A DNA stretch of 64,000 nucleotides from Vespa crabro (taxonomy: Eukaryota; Arthropoda; Insecta; Hymenoptera; Vespidae). Location of the stretch: positions 515,001 to 579,000 of the forward strand of contig NC_060969.1 of the NCBI RefSeq assembly GCF_910589235.1, given 5' to 3'. Position 1 is the stretch's first letter; each line of letters opens with the position of its first letter. Of this stretch, positions 13,186 to 25,850 are shown in pieces. The notes below the pieces were generated by a model that was not told the origin of the DNA, made no database searches, and saw only the letters and a list, made by a program, of their open reading frames with translations. A program made the translations under genes and the position numbers.

Positions 13186-15663
13186 ATGATAGTCAGATTA
13201 ATTACCGTGATCCTCACAGCGAGGATTTGCTATGGGAATCCTGATGCTAAACGACTTTACGATGACTTACTCTCGAATTACAATCGTCTTATTCGACCCG
13301 TTTCGAACAATACAGATACGGTCGTTGTCAAGTTAGGTCTTCGTCTTTCACAGCTCATCGACCTGGTAAGACAAATTTATAACTTGTTAACCCTTTATTA
13401 TAGTATAAATATTTTGAAAAAAAAGAAACTAATAATTTTATATATTTGCAGAATTTAAAGGATCAAATCCTAACAACGAACGTTTGGTTAGAACATGTAA
13501 GTATAACGATGTTCTATTACAATAATCTTGATATTAAAAAAAAAAAAAAAAAGAAAAAAATAATAATAAATAAATTTCGTTAACTTTTAGGAATGGCAGG
13601 ATCACAAATTTCAATGGGATCCATCGGAATATGGAGGTGTAACAGAACTCTATGTACCGAGCGAACATATATGGTTACCCGATATCGTACTTTACAACAA
13701 GTAAGAAATTTCATCCTAAAATATCTCCTTTTATCCCTAGTAAAACAGATAAAAAATAACTGTAACATCAATTTTCAGCGCCGATGGAGAATATGGCGTG
13801 ACCACCATGACAAAAGCTATTTTACATTACACGGGTAAAGTCCTTTGGACACCACCAGCTATTTTTAAATCATCCTGCGAAATCGACGTCAGATATTTTC
13901 CGTTTGATCAGCAAACCTGTTTCATGAAGTTTGGTTCGTGGACATACGATGGTTTTCAGGTTAGTTAAAAAGAATCTAATCATATCAAAATGTAAATCAA
14001 ACACCAATCGATATTAATTAAAATTATTTTTCAGATCGATTTGAAACACATTAATCAAAAATTGGGAGACAAAGTAGAAGTTGGTATCGACCTACGTGAA
14101 TATTATCCAAGTGTCGAGTGGGACATTTTAGGTGTACCAGCGGAACGTCACAAAAAATATTATCCCTGTTGTCACGAACCTTATCCCGACATATTCTTCA
14201 ATATCACGTTACGTCGTAAAACACTTTTCTACACAGTGAACCTAATCGTACCGTGCGTAAGCATCTCTTATCTTTCGGTATTGGCCTTCTATCTACCTGC
14301 TGATTCAGGAGAAAAAATAGCCTTATGTATCAACATCCTCCTATCTCAAACCATGTTCTTCCTATTGATATCAGAAATTATACCGTCTACTTCGTTAGCA
14401 TTACCATTATTAGGCAAATACTTGCTCTTCACAATGATCCTCGTAGGTCTCTCGGTAGTTATAACAATAATAATATTGAACGTTCATTATCGTAAACCAA
14501 GTACACACAAAATGGCACCGTGGGTCAGAAAAATATTCATTCGAAGATTACCGAAGTTATTACTAATGAGAGTACCAGATGATCTTCTCAATGATCTTGC
14601 TGCTCATAAAATACATGGACGAGGAAAATCTGGGAAAAAGAGTAAATTCAATGCAGCCGTTGCAGCTGCCGTTCAATCTTCCTCCATCGTTTCTTCTCCA
14701 GATTCTGCTCGTCATCAACGTATCGGTGGTACTTTCTACAATTAAAACAACCTTTCTAATTATAATAATAATAATAATAATATATAATTTGTCATTATAT
14801 CGTCTTCTCCAGGTTGCAACGGCTTACATACAACAACTGCACACAACAGATTTCTTGGTGGAGGTTTTGGTGGTTACAATGGACTTCCAACTGTCATGTC
14901 TGGATTGGATGAGTCTTTGAGCGACGTCACACCTAGAAAAAAGTATCCGTTCGAACTTGAGAAAGCTTTACATAATGTGATGTTCATTCAACATCATATA
15001 CAACGGCAGGACGAATTCAATGCTGTAAATATAATTAATCTCCACAGTTTATGTTCAGTCATATATATTTCTTTTTTTTTTTTTTATATCTTTGCATCTA
15101 CTTGCAACAATAAAATTATCAAATCTATGAAAATAATCGATTTTAGATATCTTCTTTTATTATGATTATCAAAATTAGCATTACTAGAGTAACATATTAA
15201 TCGAAAACTATTTTTCCTTATTTATTAGTGTAAAATTAAGTAAACTGTAAACAATAATGAAAAAAATGTTTCTTTTTTCTTTCAAGTACCTAAAAAAAAA
15301 TCGAAAAATATAGTAAAAATAGATCGGTAATTCTAATATTAATTACCATAGCGATTTATAATAAATTATATTTGTCTTTAATAATAAATTATTAATAAAA
15401 AAAATATCGTCCTTGAAGATTAAAGATAAATATAAAATTTGTATTATTTGCAGGAAGATCAAGATTGGGGTTTTGTCGCTATGGTTCTCGATCGACTTTT
15501 CCTCTGGATCTTCACGATAGCTTCCATAGGTGGAACATTTACTATTCTCGCCGAAGCTCCTGCACTTTACGACGATACTAAACCTATCGATATGCAATAT
15601 TCTTCCATTGCTCATCAACAATATTTGCCACCGGGCCAAGATTTATTAGAAAATCTAGTCTAA
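13186..15663 (+). CDS. nAChRalpha8: Nicotinic acetylcholine receptor subunit, alpha8-like
   Basis: This is a ligand-gated cation channel subunit of neuronal membranes, 543 aa from seven coding exons: 13186-13365, 13452-13496, 13591-13700, 13779-13959, 14035-14728, 14813-15024 and 15454-15663. All introns are GT-AG and all phases agree. The ATG follows an in-frame TAA and opens a short hydrophobic signal peptide. The Cys-loop cysteines lie at about 145 and 159 with 13 residues between them. The adjacent Cys pair in YYPCC (about 217-218) marks an alpha-type acetylcholine-binding subunit. TM1 (about 236-258), TM2 and TM3 lie in exon 5. The TM3-TM4 loop spans exons 5-6, and TM4 is in the last exon (DWGFVAMVLDRLFLWIF). 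The TM2-TM3 region and loop resemble the insect beta1/alpha8 group (MFFLLISEIIPSTSLALPL). The vicinal cysteines favour alpha8, the orthologue of fly Dbeta2. The alpha8 label is from family recollection; receptor identity itself is certain. Confidence 0.93.
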
Positions 15664-16001
15664 AAATTATAACGTCATTGATTCATATATCAAGAATACA
15701 ATGTACAGTTCATAAAAATCCTCTTGTCTTTCAGTGTTTCCATGGATACGAATGCGTTAAAAGAAAATCTGGAAGACAAGAGTTACGGTGTTGCTCTTTA
15801 CAAAAAGATAAAAGAAAAAAAAAAAAGAAAAGAAAAAAGAAAACATTGTCGACTAATTCTAACGTCTAAATGACAAATACGTTTCTCGCTAGTATATTTA
15901 AACGTACTTATTCGTATTTACTCCACTTTCAGTTTCTTACTCGGAAAACGAAAAAAAAAAAAGAGAGAAAAAAAACGTAGCGAGTGATTTAAATGAAATG
16001 A

Positions 16002-16083
16002 AATAAAATGTTTAAAAGAGATTAATGTCTCTCCGTACAAGTGTATAGGCTCTCTTTTAAATCACGATCAATCTCGAAATAAA
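16002..16083 (+). terminator. Likely polyadenylation signals of the nicotinic receptor gene
   Basis: AATAAA occurs at 16002-16007 and 16078-16083, about 340-420 bases after the receptor stop codon. Either could end the transcript. The choice is inferred from motif and distance only. Confidence 0.4.
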
Positions 16084-17104
16084 CGTGGCCTAAAAATCAA
16101 AAGATTAATTAACGTACGTAGATACTCGACGAGATTCGTCATCGTGCCTTACCCACGTGACGTTTCTAACAAAATCTAGAAAAAAGAAAAAATATTCCAT
16201 TGTATGTTTCGATCTGGTTCGATCTATATCATCAGCTCGAGAAAAAAACACGATTCTTTTCTCGTTTGAAATTATTATCAATAGACTTTCAGGTGTGCTA
16301 ATAATATGTAACATAGATATGATACAGATGTAAGATCGTTAAAACTATTCTAATGACGGGGCAAGGGAAGGGATATAAATAATTCGTCAATCTAACTGTG
16401 CATATAGAAGCATGTCGATGCTCCAATTAATCTTCCCGATGAGCAAATAAAAATAATAATAATATGTTATAAATATATACATACATATGTATATGCATAA
16501 GTTTTCGATAAAAACATAAGCAAGGTCTTTTTCATTAAAAATAACTAAAATATAATCGAATTTGTTCGATACACACTGTATGCCTACGTCAATATAAATA
16601 AATAATAATTACACTGATACATTCATAAGAGTAAAAATTATTCAAAATTATTTTATATATACTCCAATGTAAACTTCCTTTTAGTCCTTTTTCTAATTTT
16701 CACGCTCCACTTTCCTTTTTATTCTACATGAAAAGAGCGGCTATACACAAAGGCTATTAATGATATAACGAGATCTTAAGGTCTACAAATAAATATCGCG
16801 CTGAAAAAGAAAATTTGAAATAAATTTCTAAGTTGATTTAAGATTCACTCTATACTGTTAATCCTTTCGCTACAATAGCATCGTTCGTGAATATCACTAT
16901 TACGGACGCTATATGGGTAAGCAAAACATCACATACACTTTAGCGCAGACCATATATTTATCACAAATTAAATGTATACTTTATCACTAGCAGAGTGTAA
17001 TATTTAATACTTTATCACGCTTCATATAAATTATTGATTTTTTATTTAAGTTGTATTGAAATAATTTAATAAATATAATTTCGTGAATGAACGTGAAATT
17101 CTAG
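16084..17104. other. AT-rich intergenic DNA, no gene seen
   Basis: Ordinary AT-rich sequence after the receptor's probable 3' end. No open frame resembles a protein, and I saw no RNA gene or clear mobile element. Confidence 0.5.
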
Positions 17105-17705
17105 ACCAACTGAGTTAATCAGAAAAATAAAAATCTATTATTACAGTTCGTTAAAATAGAAATCTACTAATCGATAAATAGGATTCTTATATTATTAGCC
17201 TAGCTGTTATCAATAAAATAAAGATTTATTATTATTCGCTTAGTTACCGATTGGATAAAACTGGGATCTACTATTACCAAATTCAATCGGTAAAAAGCAG
17301 ATCTCTATTATTTCCGACAGAGTTATTCGGCCGAAAAACAGTGTTTTATTGTTACTAATGTAATTTAGTTTGTGGTTAGATTAATTATTATTATTACTAT
17401 TACTGATTTGGTAGGACAGATTCATTCTATTATTCTATTTAATTTATGTCAGTCAATAGTAATACAACTTTTATAGCGGCTTAAGAAAATTTATTTGTAA
17501 TCGAAAGCTGTAATATTTTCTGACTGAATTTTATTTAATCAAAAAAGCTAATCTCTTCTGTTGCCATCTAAATTTTCCCGGTCGGTAAAGCGAGATTTAT
17601 TGTTACTGACCGAGTAATATCTAGCACAGCTAGTAAGGAAGAGATCTACTTTAACCAATTATTACTTGTTCAATAGAGTAAGTAAAACAGCTATTTTTGC
17701 TAATT
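17105..17705. repeat. Degenerate minisatellite, unit about 36-42 bp
   Basis: A loosely conserved unit recurs head to tail across about 600 bases. Each copy has an A-rich start (GGTAAAA / GGATAAAA / AATAAAAT), then a block like ATCTATTATTACC, then a spacer ending in GTTA plus pyrimidines. Clear copies begin near 17117, 17185, 17213, 17254, 17290 and 17330, and another near 17579. Copies differ at many positions, so the array is old. There is no coding capacity. Confidence 0.6.
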
Positions 17706-20030
17706 ATTTTCATTACATTTTATAAAACAGAATGCTACACGTTTTTCCTGACCCGTCCAAACCAAATAAATCATGGTTGCTTATATAATGTCACCTCCAT
17801 AGCTTAACATTTTAACATGATGAAAGAGCTTACGTAGTTTGATACCCAACATATATCAAGAACATGCCGAATGGTTGCAATTGTATCGGACAGACTTGCA
17901 ATGAGAAATAAGACAAATAGACTTATGAATATGGCCAGATAAATATGAATATGAGTATGAGTGAATATGAGTGGATAGTGATGGTAATAGTATATTAATT
18001 TTACATTGCTTGATTACATAAATAGCTATAGACCTGTAAAATAAACCTGCTTGTAGGTTGGTATAAAAGATGCAGATAATTATCATATGTGGTCAACTGC
18101 ACAGAGAAATTACATGTCTAATATCGGAAATGGGAGTATATATGATTGAAATGAGGAGATAATGAAAAAATAATTGAAATTATAGAAAATTTAATTAGAG
18201 AAAAATAATAATTAAAAGTATGATGAAAATAAAGACGATAAAGATGAAGATAATGACAATGATAATAATGATAGAAAAGGAATCATAATCGTATCAGGAT
18301 TATGTCTTCTGATTAACCGGTTTTCATTGTGCAATGAAATATAGACCTGTGCAACCCTTTGAAATGTAATTATTTACTTGATTTTTCATTCAATTTCGAA
18401 ATAATCGAATAAAATAGAAATAGTATTAATCTTTGAATTATGATGATGATCTTAATCGATTAACTGAAATTTGATTTGGTTAATCATGGAACCGTCTTCA
18501 ACCTACTCTGATCAAACGATGACTATAAGTCATCCATAATCGCATGGTCGCTATATATCCCATCGATGATTAAAGTCACCCATTAAAATTTCACATTTAT
18601 TCACAACTTCGGTTATATTAATTCAATACAACTTGATTAAGAAACTGATAATTTAGATGATGCGTGACAAAGTATCAAATATCAGCGATACGTCAGCACT
18701 ATCAGCGATAAAGTATTCGTCGTTCATAGTTCGTGATAAAGTACACGATCGTACCGCGCTCAAGTGCACGCTCATATTCTGACTGTCCGTATAGCAGCAG
18801 CAAAGCACTCGAGGACGATGCTGTTGTATCAAAAAGGTTAATGTTTTAAAAATATTTTTAAAAAATTCTATTATCTTTGCAGGAAACTGTTTCTTTTTTT
18901 TTTCTTGTAATAAACGCCCGCATATTTTTATTAGTTTGTGCTTTTAAAAATAAAGCAAATCATTACAATGTAAATTTTGGAATAATGTTAAATATTGTTT
19001 ACATTTCAATTTTGATAAGTCTCAGAGCATCAAAATCTTATTTATTCTGCAATTGACAATGCGATAAAATTTTATCATGTATCGAAATAAGCACACACAC
19101 AATGATGTGTTATAAATGTTACAGATAAGTATCAATTTTATCGCAACAATTTCTATATTTCGACATAAATGACGTTAATATTAATAATACTCGAAATACT
19201 TGTTCTAAATAAATCAAATAATAAATTTGAATGTATCGTAGAATTAAAATTAAATTTTTTTTTTCTTTTTTCTTTTTCTTTTTCCATTAATGGAATGGCA
19301 AATCCATCGCACTATACACAAGAATACTTATTATATACAATACTAGCATGTGAATGTATATATTATATATAATATATCACGTATAATACAAATATAAAAT
19401 TATATATAATAATAATATAAAGGACATGCGTGGAATATTCTTAGAAATATGTTCATTATGGCAAATACATATGTTTTCTTTTTGTTCTTCTTTCTTTGAA
19501 AGCATTTCTTTCTTTCTTTCTTTCTTTCTTGCAATATACATTCGTAAGAAGACGACATTTTGTCTTTATATAAATGATATTTCATCGAGCAATTAAAATA
19601 AAATTAACAACGCAACAAATTATCATGATTACTCACTCAACACCCTGTATTATAATTATTTTTCTTTTATTCGAATATATAAAGCGCACATTTTATGTTG
19701 CATCCTATATCATAGAAAAGATTAAAATATTTACGTTATGTGCGCTTTGTTTAATATTATATCCCTTCCAAAGTACTCGCTCTTTTTTTTTTCATAATAC
19801 AAAAATAAAAATTCTTATGAACACCGTCGTACAACAAAAAGTCAGACGATTTTCATTCCGTATTCTTTTCCTTTTAGAATGAAAATATACTAAAATAAAA
19901 AGGTCTACTGTTGTACTTTCCGTAATTAATTATAAATTTATTTTAAATACTAGAAAGAGAAAATAAAAAAAAGATTACATGATATAATAAAAAAGGAATA
20001 TTCCTAAATTCCAGTCTTCCACACAAGCAC
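17706..20030. other. AT-rich intergenic DNA, no gene seen
   Basis: No open frame resembles a known protein. There are CTT-type runs (about 19500-19530) and T-rich tracts. The stretch 18670-18830 is somewhat GC-richer and repeats short phrases such as AGCGATA and GATAAAGTA. Otherwise I see nothing to annotate. Confidence 0.5.
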
Positions 20031-20037
20031 ACGCGCG

Positions 20038-20165
20038 CACACAAACATATATATATATATAAACATATATATATATATATATAAACATATATATGTATAT
20101 ATATATATATATATATACATATATATTTATATATATATATAATATATAATATATATATAAAAATT
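20038..20165. repeat. (TA)n / (ATATAA)n compound microsatellite
   Basis: Blocks of TA separated by AAACA and AATAT, about 125 bases in total, flanked by CA/CG and GT-rich tracts (20020-20040, 20185-20235). Confidence 0.85.
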
Positions 20166-20454
20166 ATATATAAATATTATACTTGTTTGTGTGTATGTGT
20201 GCGTATGTGCGTGCGTGTGTGTATGTATGTGTACATCGGTCTATAACTCGTTACATCAAAAACGTTTCAAGGAGATACGTGTATCTACACGTATTCTGGT
20301 TTCCAAAAAGGATGTCTTTCGAAATTCTTTCTCCTTGTTGAGAAGTAGATTCACATATGAAATGTAATAAATGCAAATAAGAATAACACTGTTACACGTC
20401 CTTATTAACGATGATATAAATATATTATCGCTTTCTCAGTCCCATTCGCTCTAC

Positions 20455-20465
20455 TCTCTCTCTCT

Positions 20466-20538
<73 letters not shown>
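20455..20538. repeat. (TC)n microsatellite
   Basis: About 80 bases of TC dinucleotide with two CCC interruptions near its left end. Confidence 0.9.
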
Positions 20539-20541
<3 letters not shown>

Positions 20542-20636
20542 CGTACAGCTAATTCTAATTGAATAGAATTTAAACTAGGTGACTATCACTCCATATAGGT
20601 TGCATTCGAATGTTTCGTAAAGAATAAGCGTAGAGC

Positions 20637-20667
<31 letters not shown>

Positions 20668-20946
20668 CATACATACATACATACATACATACATACATAC
20701 ATACATACATACATACATACATACATACATACATACATACATACATACATACATACATACATACATACATACATACATACATACATACATACATACATAC
20801 ATACATACATACATACATACATACATACATACATACATACATACATACATACACACATACACACATACACACATACATACATCATACATACATACATACA
20901 TACATATGTACGTACATAAATACACACATACATACACACATACATA
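20637..20946. repeat. (CATA)n tetranucleotide array, about 310 bp
   Basis: About 53 tandem CATA units are essentially perfect from 20637 to about 20850. The array then continues with CACA and ATGTACG variants to 20946. All three minus-strand frames are open because a 4-bp unit without stops simply reads as repeating Met-Tyr-Val-Cys. The long perfect core suggests a young, length-variable locus. Confidence 0.95.
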
Positions 20947-21181
20947 CTATTTGCAGCACAACCTGCTATAATATATGTAGGTACCCTTATTAACCATTCT
21001 TCCGTTACTTTTTATGCGAGACAAGTATAGAGTATCGAATAGTTTTGTTATCTTTTTTGTTTTTTTTTTCTTTTCTTTTTTTTTTGGTTTTCTTCTGTTT
21101 TCATGAAATAACATAATACCTAATTACATGGAAGGCTGAGAGAAAGTGCGTGTCACCTAAACGCACTTTTTATAGTAGCAA

Positions 21182-22529
21182 TCAACCTTTCCATGTACCA
21201 ATATAATTTTTGCAATTAGGACAAAAGTGATGGACGCTCATGAAGGCGCTCATGCAGTATGGCAAACAAGAGCATAGACAACATCTGAAATGAAAATTTT
21301 ATCGATCTTACATAATCATTGTTAAGAAAGAAATTTTATGTTAGATTAACTCCTTTGCCTTACAAAAGCAATTATTTTTTTTTTTTTCCTATATATATTA
21401 TCATTTTTTATCGATAAATAAAATATAGCATATATATATATATATATATATAATATTCACTTATATGATATAATATTATTTAAGTGAATATAATATTCAC
21501 ATATATAATATATTATAAATTATTTAATATATATATATATATATATATATATCAATAAAAAAAACGGATATATATAGTTAAAAATACATGCATATCTATA
21601 TTTATAAGCGTTATGTCTATTAAAGTATTTACCCCAATAAGCAGAGTACGATACAACAGATGTGAGCACTCGGTTGATGATCCGATATCGTAGTGGTCTT
21701 AATGTCAGCGTGGCATGTCGGACAAGTCATTTTGATCGCGTGTGGACCTAGGGCGAAGGTTACGTGTTGGTGAATGATCCGTACTTCCGGCGGAGGTGCA
21801 AAGTTCTGATCCGTATTAAACGGTTGCGATGCACTGTGGTCATTCGGCACGACATAATTCGAGGGCATTGGCATTGTAGTCTGCTTCGGTGGCTGGTTAT
21901 CTAAAATTCGTACAGTAATATGTCATAAATATATCTAATCTGAAATAACGTGAAAAAGTAAAAGCAAATTAATCAAGAATATATTATCACAAGTTTTTAC
22001 ATTTTATGTTTTCATTTTATTTTCAACTTTAATGATCGATCGATTACGTATGTAAATATCAATATTAATTTTAATATCTTTCACGAAAAATTTTCAACAA
22101 ATACATTATAATTATAATTAATACGGTCCAAATGAATATAACGAAAAACAAAAAAAAAAAAGTCCAAATTAATCAAGAATATATCATACGTTAATTTCGT
22201 TGTTTTGTATTATCACAAATCTTTTGTTTAAAATTTTCGATCGGGATGATCGATCATGTGTTTTCTAACACCTTTATCATCTAAACAATCTCAATTATCC
22301 AAAGTAGGTCATTTATTCTATCGATGTCAACGGGTCTGAATATTATACAATATAACATACACGTTGGTGGTACTGGCATCGGCGATACTCCTACGGGGTA
22401 TGGTGGATTAGGTAAACCTCCACCATAAGCAATAGCTTCTTCGTAAGAAGGTGGACCTGTTGGTAATGACGCTTGCATAGGTGCTGATGGTTCCATGTTG
22501 CTACCACCAGATCCTGTGGCTTTCTCCAT
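21182..22529 (-). CDS. LITAF-domain (SIMPLE-like) endolysosomal membrane protein
   Basis: A 179-aa protein from three coding exons, read leftward: 22529-22361, 21900-21633 and 21284-21182. The donors are GTATGT and GTAAAT, and phases agree (1, then 2). The Pro-rich N-terminus carries PPSYEEA, a PPxY motif of the type bound by WW domains of Nedd4-family ligases. The C-terminus is a split zinc ribbon: CPTC in exon 2 and CPNC in exon 3 flank a cysteine-rich hydrophobic stretch (CCIVLCLLG plus CCLCSCLPYC). In LITAF proteins that stretch inserts as a monotopic anchor into the cytosolic face of late endosomes and lysosomes. An acceptor sits two bases before the start codon, so a non-coding first exon lies upstream, probably ending at 25466. 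The orthologue could be any of several insect LITAF paralogues. The first intron contains a three-copy tandem repeat. Confidence 0.9.
21429..21560. repeat. TA-rich simple repeats in the last LITAF intron
   Basis: Two (TA)n tracts with an imperfect duplicated AT-rich block between them (TTCACTTATATGATATAATA-like), inside the intron 21285-21632. Confidence 0.7.
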
Positions 22530-22802
22530 ATCTTTGAAAATAAAAGATCAATGATAAATGATAAAATTTTAATGGAGTAATAAACTCGACGTCTAAAACG
22601 TTACATATTGACAGTGATTAATGATCCCTTGTACGATTACAAATATTTACATCTAGAATATCGTGTTTCATTGTTTATAATTTTTTTTGCGAATTTTACT
22701 ACAAAATTTTACTACAAAAAAAAAATAAAGAAAAAACACAGAAAAAGAAAAAGGGGAAAAAATAATAACTCAATGGTAAAAGGATACGATTTAAAAACTT
22801 AT

Positions 22803-23110
22803 ATGGATTATCGTTTATTCCTATAATTTTTCAAATAAAATGTATCACAGAAAAACTGATAGCTACGAAATAATAAAAATTGATAGTAAGAAAAGCATAC
22901 GATTGAAAAAATTTGGATGGATTTTCTTTTATTTATATCATTTTTCAAATATAGTGTATAACGGAAAAATTGGTAGCTCGATACGAAAAGTATACGATTA
23001 AAAAAAGAAAAAAAAAAAAACACATGGATTATCGTTTATTTGTATCATTTTTCAAATAAAGTGTATCACAGAAAAGCTAATAATGCGTAAAGCATACAAT
23101 TCAAAAAACA
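22803..23110. repeat. Three-copy tandem repeat, unit about 107-114 bp
   Basis: Three diverged copies begin at about 22803, 22917 and 23024. Each starts ATGGATT(A/T)TC, continues with a TATCATTTTTCAAATA block, GTGTAT(C/A)AC, GAAAA, and ends with AAAGCATACGATT-like sequence followed by an A-run. A tail of an earlier partial copy precedes the first (about 22780). The array lies in the first intron of the LITAF gene and has no coding capacity. Confidence 0.8.
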
Positions 23111-24483
23111 TTTATTTTCATAAAAAGTCTGTGTGTGTGTGTGTATGCGCAAACTAAAGAAAAAGAAAACAAAAAACAAAAAAAAAAGAAACAAAAGTAA
23201 CCCAATATAGCATACGTTGTTTGATACACGTAATATCGAAGATTAGAACGCTGTTTCTAGATTGAATAAACAATGGAGTCTTATTGTTGGTCTCTTATCT
23301 TTTCCCGTATAAAATAAAAAATGAATTGGATGGAGAAATGAAAAACAATAGTGAAAAGATATTTGTATAAGACAGAAATAACTGGATTATCAAGAAATAT
23401 ACTAACGTCCAAGAAATATATTTATGTATCAAATATACTTACGTTAAAGATCGAAAGAAATAAAAAAAATTCCGATCGTTTCTATATTGTGAAACCACAC
23501 AACATATATATCCTAATGTATGAGATACTAACATAAATACATTCATAAAAAAACGATAATTATTTTACAAACGATTCATATAATTAAATTTAAATCGTAA
23601 ATTGAAATCAAAAACAAATATTTATAAACGCAGTTCGTTTCATAATCAATAATAAAAAAACACTTAAAAATATTACAGAATTACGATTATTTATTCGCAT
23701 TAATTATAAATGTCGATTAGAATTCTTTAAATGAATTTAGTAATACAGAAGAAGAATATTGTTATTTTTAAAATATTTCATATTTCTTGGTTGATATAAA
23801 TTATATATATATATCTATATAAATTTATAAATAAATATATATATATAAATATAAATTTATAAATAAATATATATATATATATAAATATGTATTTATAAAT
23901 AAATAAATATATATATATATAAATATAAATTTATAAATATATATATATATATATATACATATATACAGACACAGACATATTATAAGAAATAAATAAATTG
24001 TAACTAAAATCTAATCCATAAATGTTTAGTCTATAATATATTATTTACTTTATATATTATTTACTTTACATGTTACTTATACTTTTTCTTACTTTTAAAA
24101 TTAATATATTAGATTTATATTTCGTATAGTTAAAACGAATTATTAAAAATGAACAATATTATTGAATCAAATAAAATAACATTAAAACAATAATATTAAA
24201 TCAATTTAAAAATAATAATAATAATAAAAACGTACATTATTTTTTATTTTTTCATTAAAAAGAACAGCTATTTTTGCGATAGAGCCAATATTTATTATTA
24301 AATATTATTTACATTCAACAATAAGAAGGACATTGATGAGTTACAGTGCAAACAAGCGATACGAATTTAGCAATTTATCTTTAGAACGAAACCAATAAAT
24401 GATATGCCAAAAAAAAAACATGATAGTAGTAAAAGAAAGTACCTTATTTTTCAAATTCTTAAACTTCTTACAAAGTGAAAAAG

Positions 24484-24521
24484 AGAGAGAGAGATAAAGA
24501 GAGAGGGGGGGAGAGAGTGAG

Positions 24522-24582
<61 letters not shown>
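24484..24582. repeat. (GA)n compound microsatellite
   Basis: About 100 bases of GA with a G-run and GATA interruptions in the middle. Confidence 0.85.
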
Positions 24583-24583
<1 letters not shown>

Positions 24584-25012
24584 GAATAAAGTTGTAATTC
24601 GCAACTAGAAAACAACACACGCATATATACATATATGTATTTACCCAGGTAGAGATATATACACATCCATCTACTTTAATATTTGAACATAAATGGGCGC
24701 TGTGTCTTGGGAATAGAAAGTTACATGTTAAGTAACATACTTGACAATGACGGCGATGACACGAGTAAATTCAAATGATAACCAATGTGTCCGCAATATG
24801 TATGATTGTGTGTATTTGTGTGTGTGTACACATTTGTTAGAATATTGTTAGAAGAATAGTTTTTAGAAAGAATATACTTTGGTGGAAAGGTTTTTCTTAC
24901 TTTATATTTTAATTTTTTTTTTATTTTATCGACCAAAATGCAACTCCTTTTAAAAATCAAAAAGTATCATTCGATGTAAGGCATAATTAAAGGTAAAAAT
25001 TGCTTACGTCTC

Positions 25013-25022
25013 TCTCTTTCTA

Positions 25023-25079
<57 letters not shown>

Positions 25080-25090
25080 CTCTTTCTCTC
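25013..25090. repeat. (TC)n microsatellite
   Basis: About 75 bases of TC with short TTT and CGC interruptions. Confidence 0.9.
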
Positions 25091-25465
25091 TGTTTGTCTC
25101 TATGCCTTTTTCGAAAATTAATGATAAAAAGAAATAAAAAAAAAAAATATACAAATTACCGAGAACAAATACAACATGGAAGCGTCGCTGACCGGTGAGT
25201 TAACACAATGACGTAAGATATTTCGTCTCTTAAAATTCAAGAAATATCTATAGATATATAACGATTACTAACGCAATTTGACCCTTCGTTCTACGCGTCC
25301 TTTTTCGTTTCTACCTTTCAATTCTTTCATAGATAAAAGAGAAAAACTTCTCTATTTCCAATTCGTAAAAAAAAAAGAGAAAATAAATAAAAAGAAGAAA
25401 AAAGAATTAACAGGACAGACGTAACAAGCAATCAAAAGTAATCGACGTAAGAATGATAAACTTAC

Positions 25466-25850
25466 TTTGATGTCGAATATGACGAAAGTTTACGTTTCGA
25501 ACTGCACCAGTGAATTGAAGTTATTCCTCTCGAAAATCTAAAAAATGCTTAGCTATATAGCACGAATCCTCACGTGAGCACGTCTCTTCTCGCTGTCACA
25601 GAATCAACACCAATATCATTTCAGCCTTTCTTTAGGAATATTCCACACGTGAACCCGACGAGAGCGAAAAGCAAACAACACGCGAAGACTCGACCGATAC
25701 TGTATCTAAAAAAAAATCAGACATCGATTCACACTCGAATTATGTCGATTCTCGAACGATGTAACTTATCGATACGATAGATACATAGTATCCATTATAA
25801 GATGGCGTCGTTGTTCCGGCGCGTTGAGTCCCTAGCATAGTAACGATAAT
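25466..25850 (-). other. Predicted non-coding first exon of the LITAF gene
   Basis: On the minus strand a strong donor (AAA then GTAAGT) ends at 25466. It is preceded by about 380 bases that are GC-richer than the surroundings and stop short of the Vha36 upstream region. The first LITAF coding exon has an acceptor two bases before its ATG (TTTCAAAG), so an upstream exon is needed, and this is the best candidate. The transcription start is not determined. A YY1/Pho-type site (AAGATGGCG, about 25801-25809) marks the probable promoter edge. Confidence 0.45.

Larger units (their letters stand above)
23111..25465. other. AT-rich first intron of the LITAF gene (inferred)
   Basis: If the predicted non-coding exon at 25466 is right, this is intronic. 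It contains GT (23128-23145), long TA/AAT-type arrays (23800-23960), GA (24484-24582), GT/TG (24805-24830) and TC (25013-25090) repeats. No protein-like ORF is visible. Confidence 0.5.

Noticed and set aside
13186..15663. Calling the receptor beta1 rather than alpha8
   Set aside because: The TM region resembles the beta1 group, but the adjacent Cys pair in YYPCC marks an alpha subunit; alpha8 groups with beta1 in insects and satisfies both observations.
20570..20945. Long minus-strand ORFs reading Met-Tyr-Val-Cys repeats
   Set aside because: They are the translation of a (CATA)n microsatellite; any frame of a stop-free 4-bp repeat stays open.
20637..20946. CRISPR-like repeated block
   Set aside because: The unit is 4 bp without spacers, in a eukaryotic context; it is a microsatellite.
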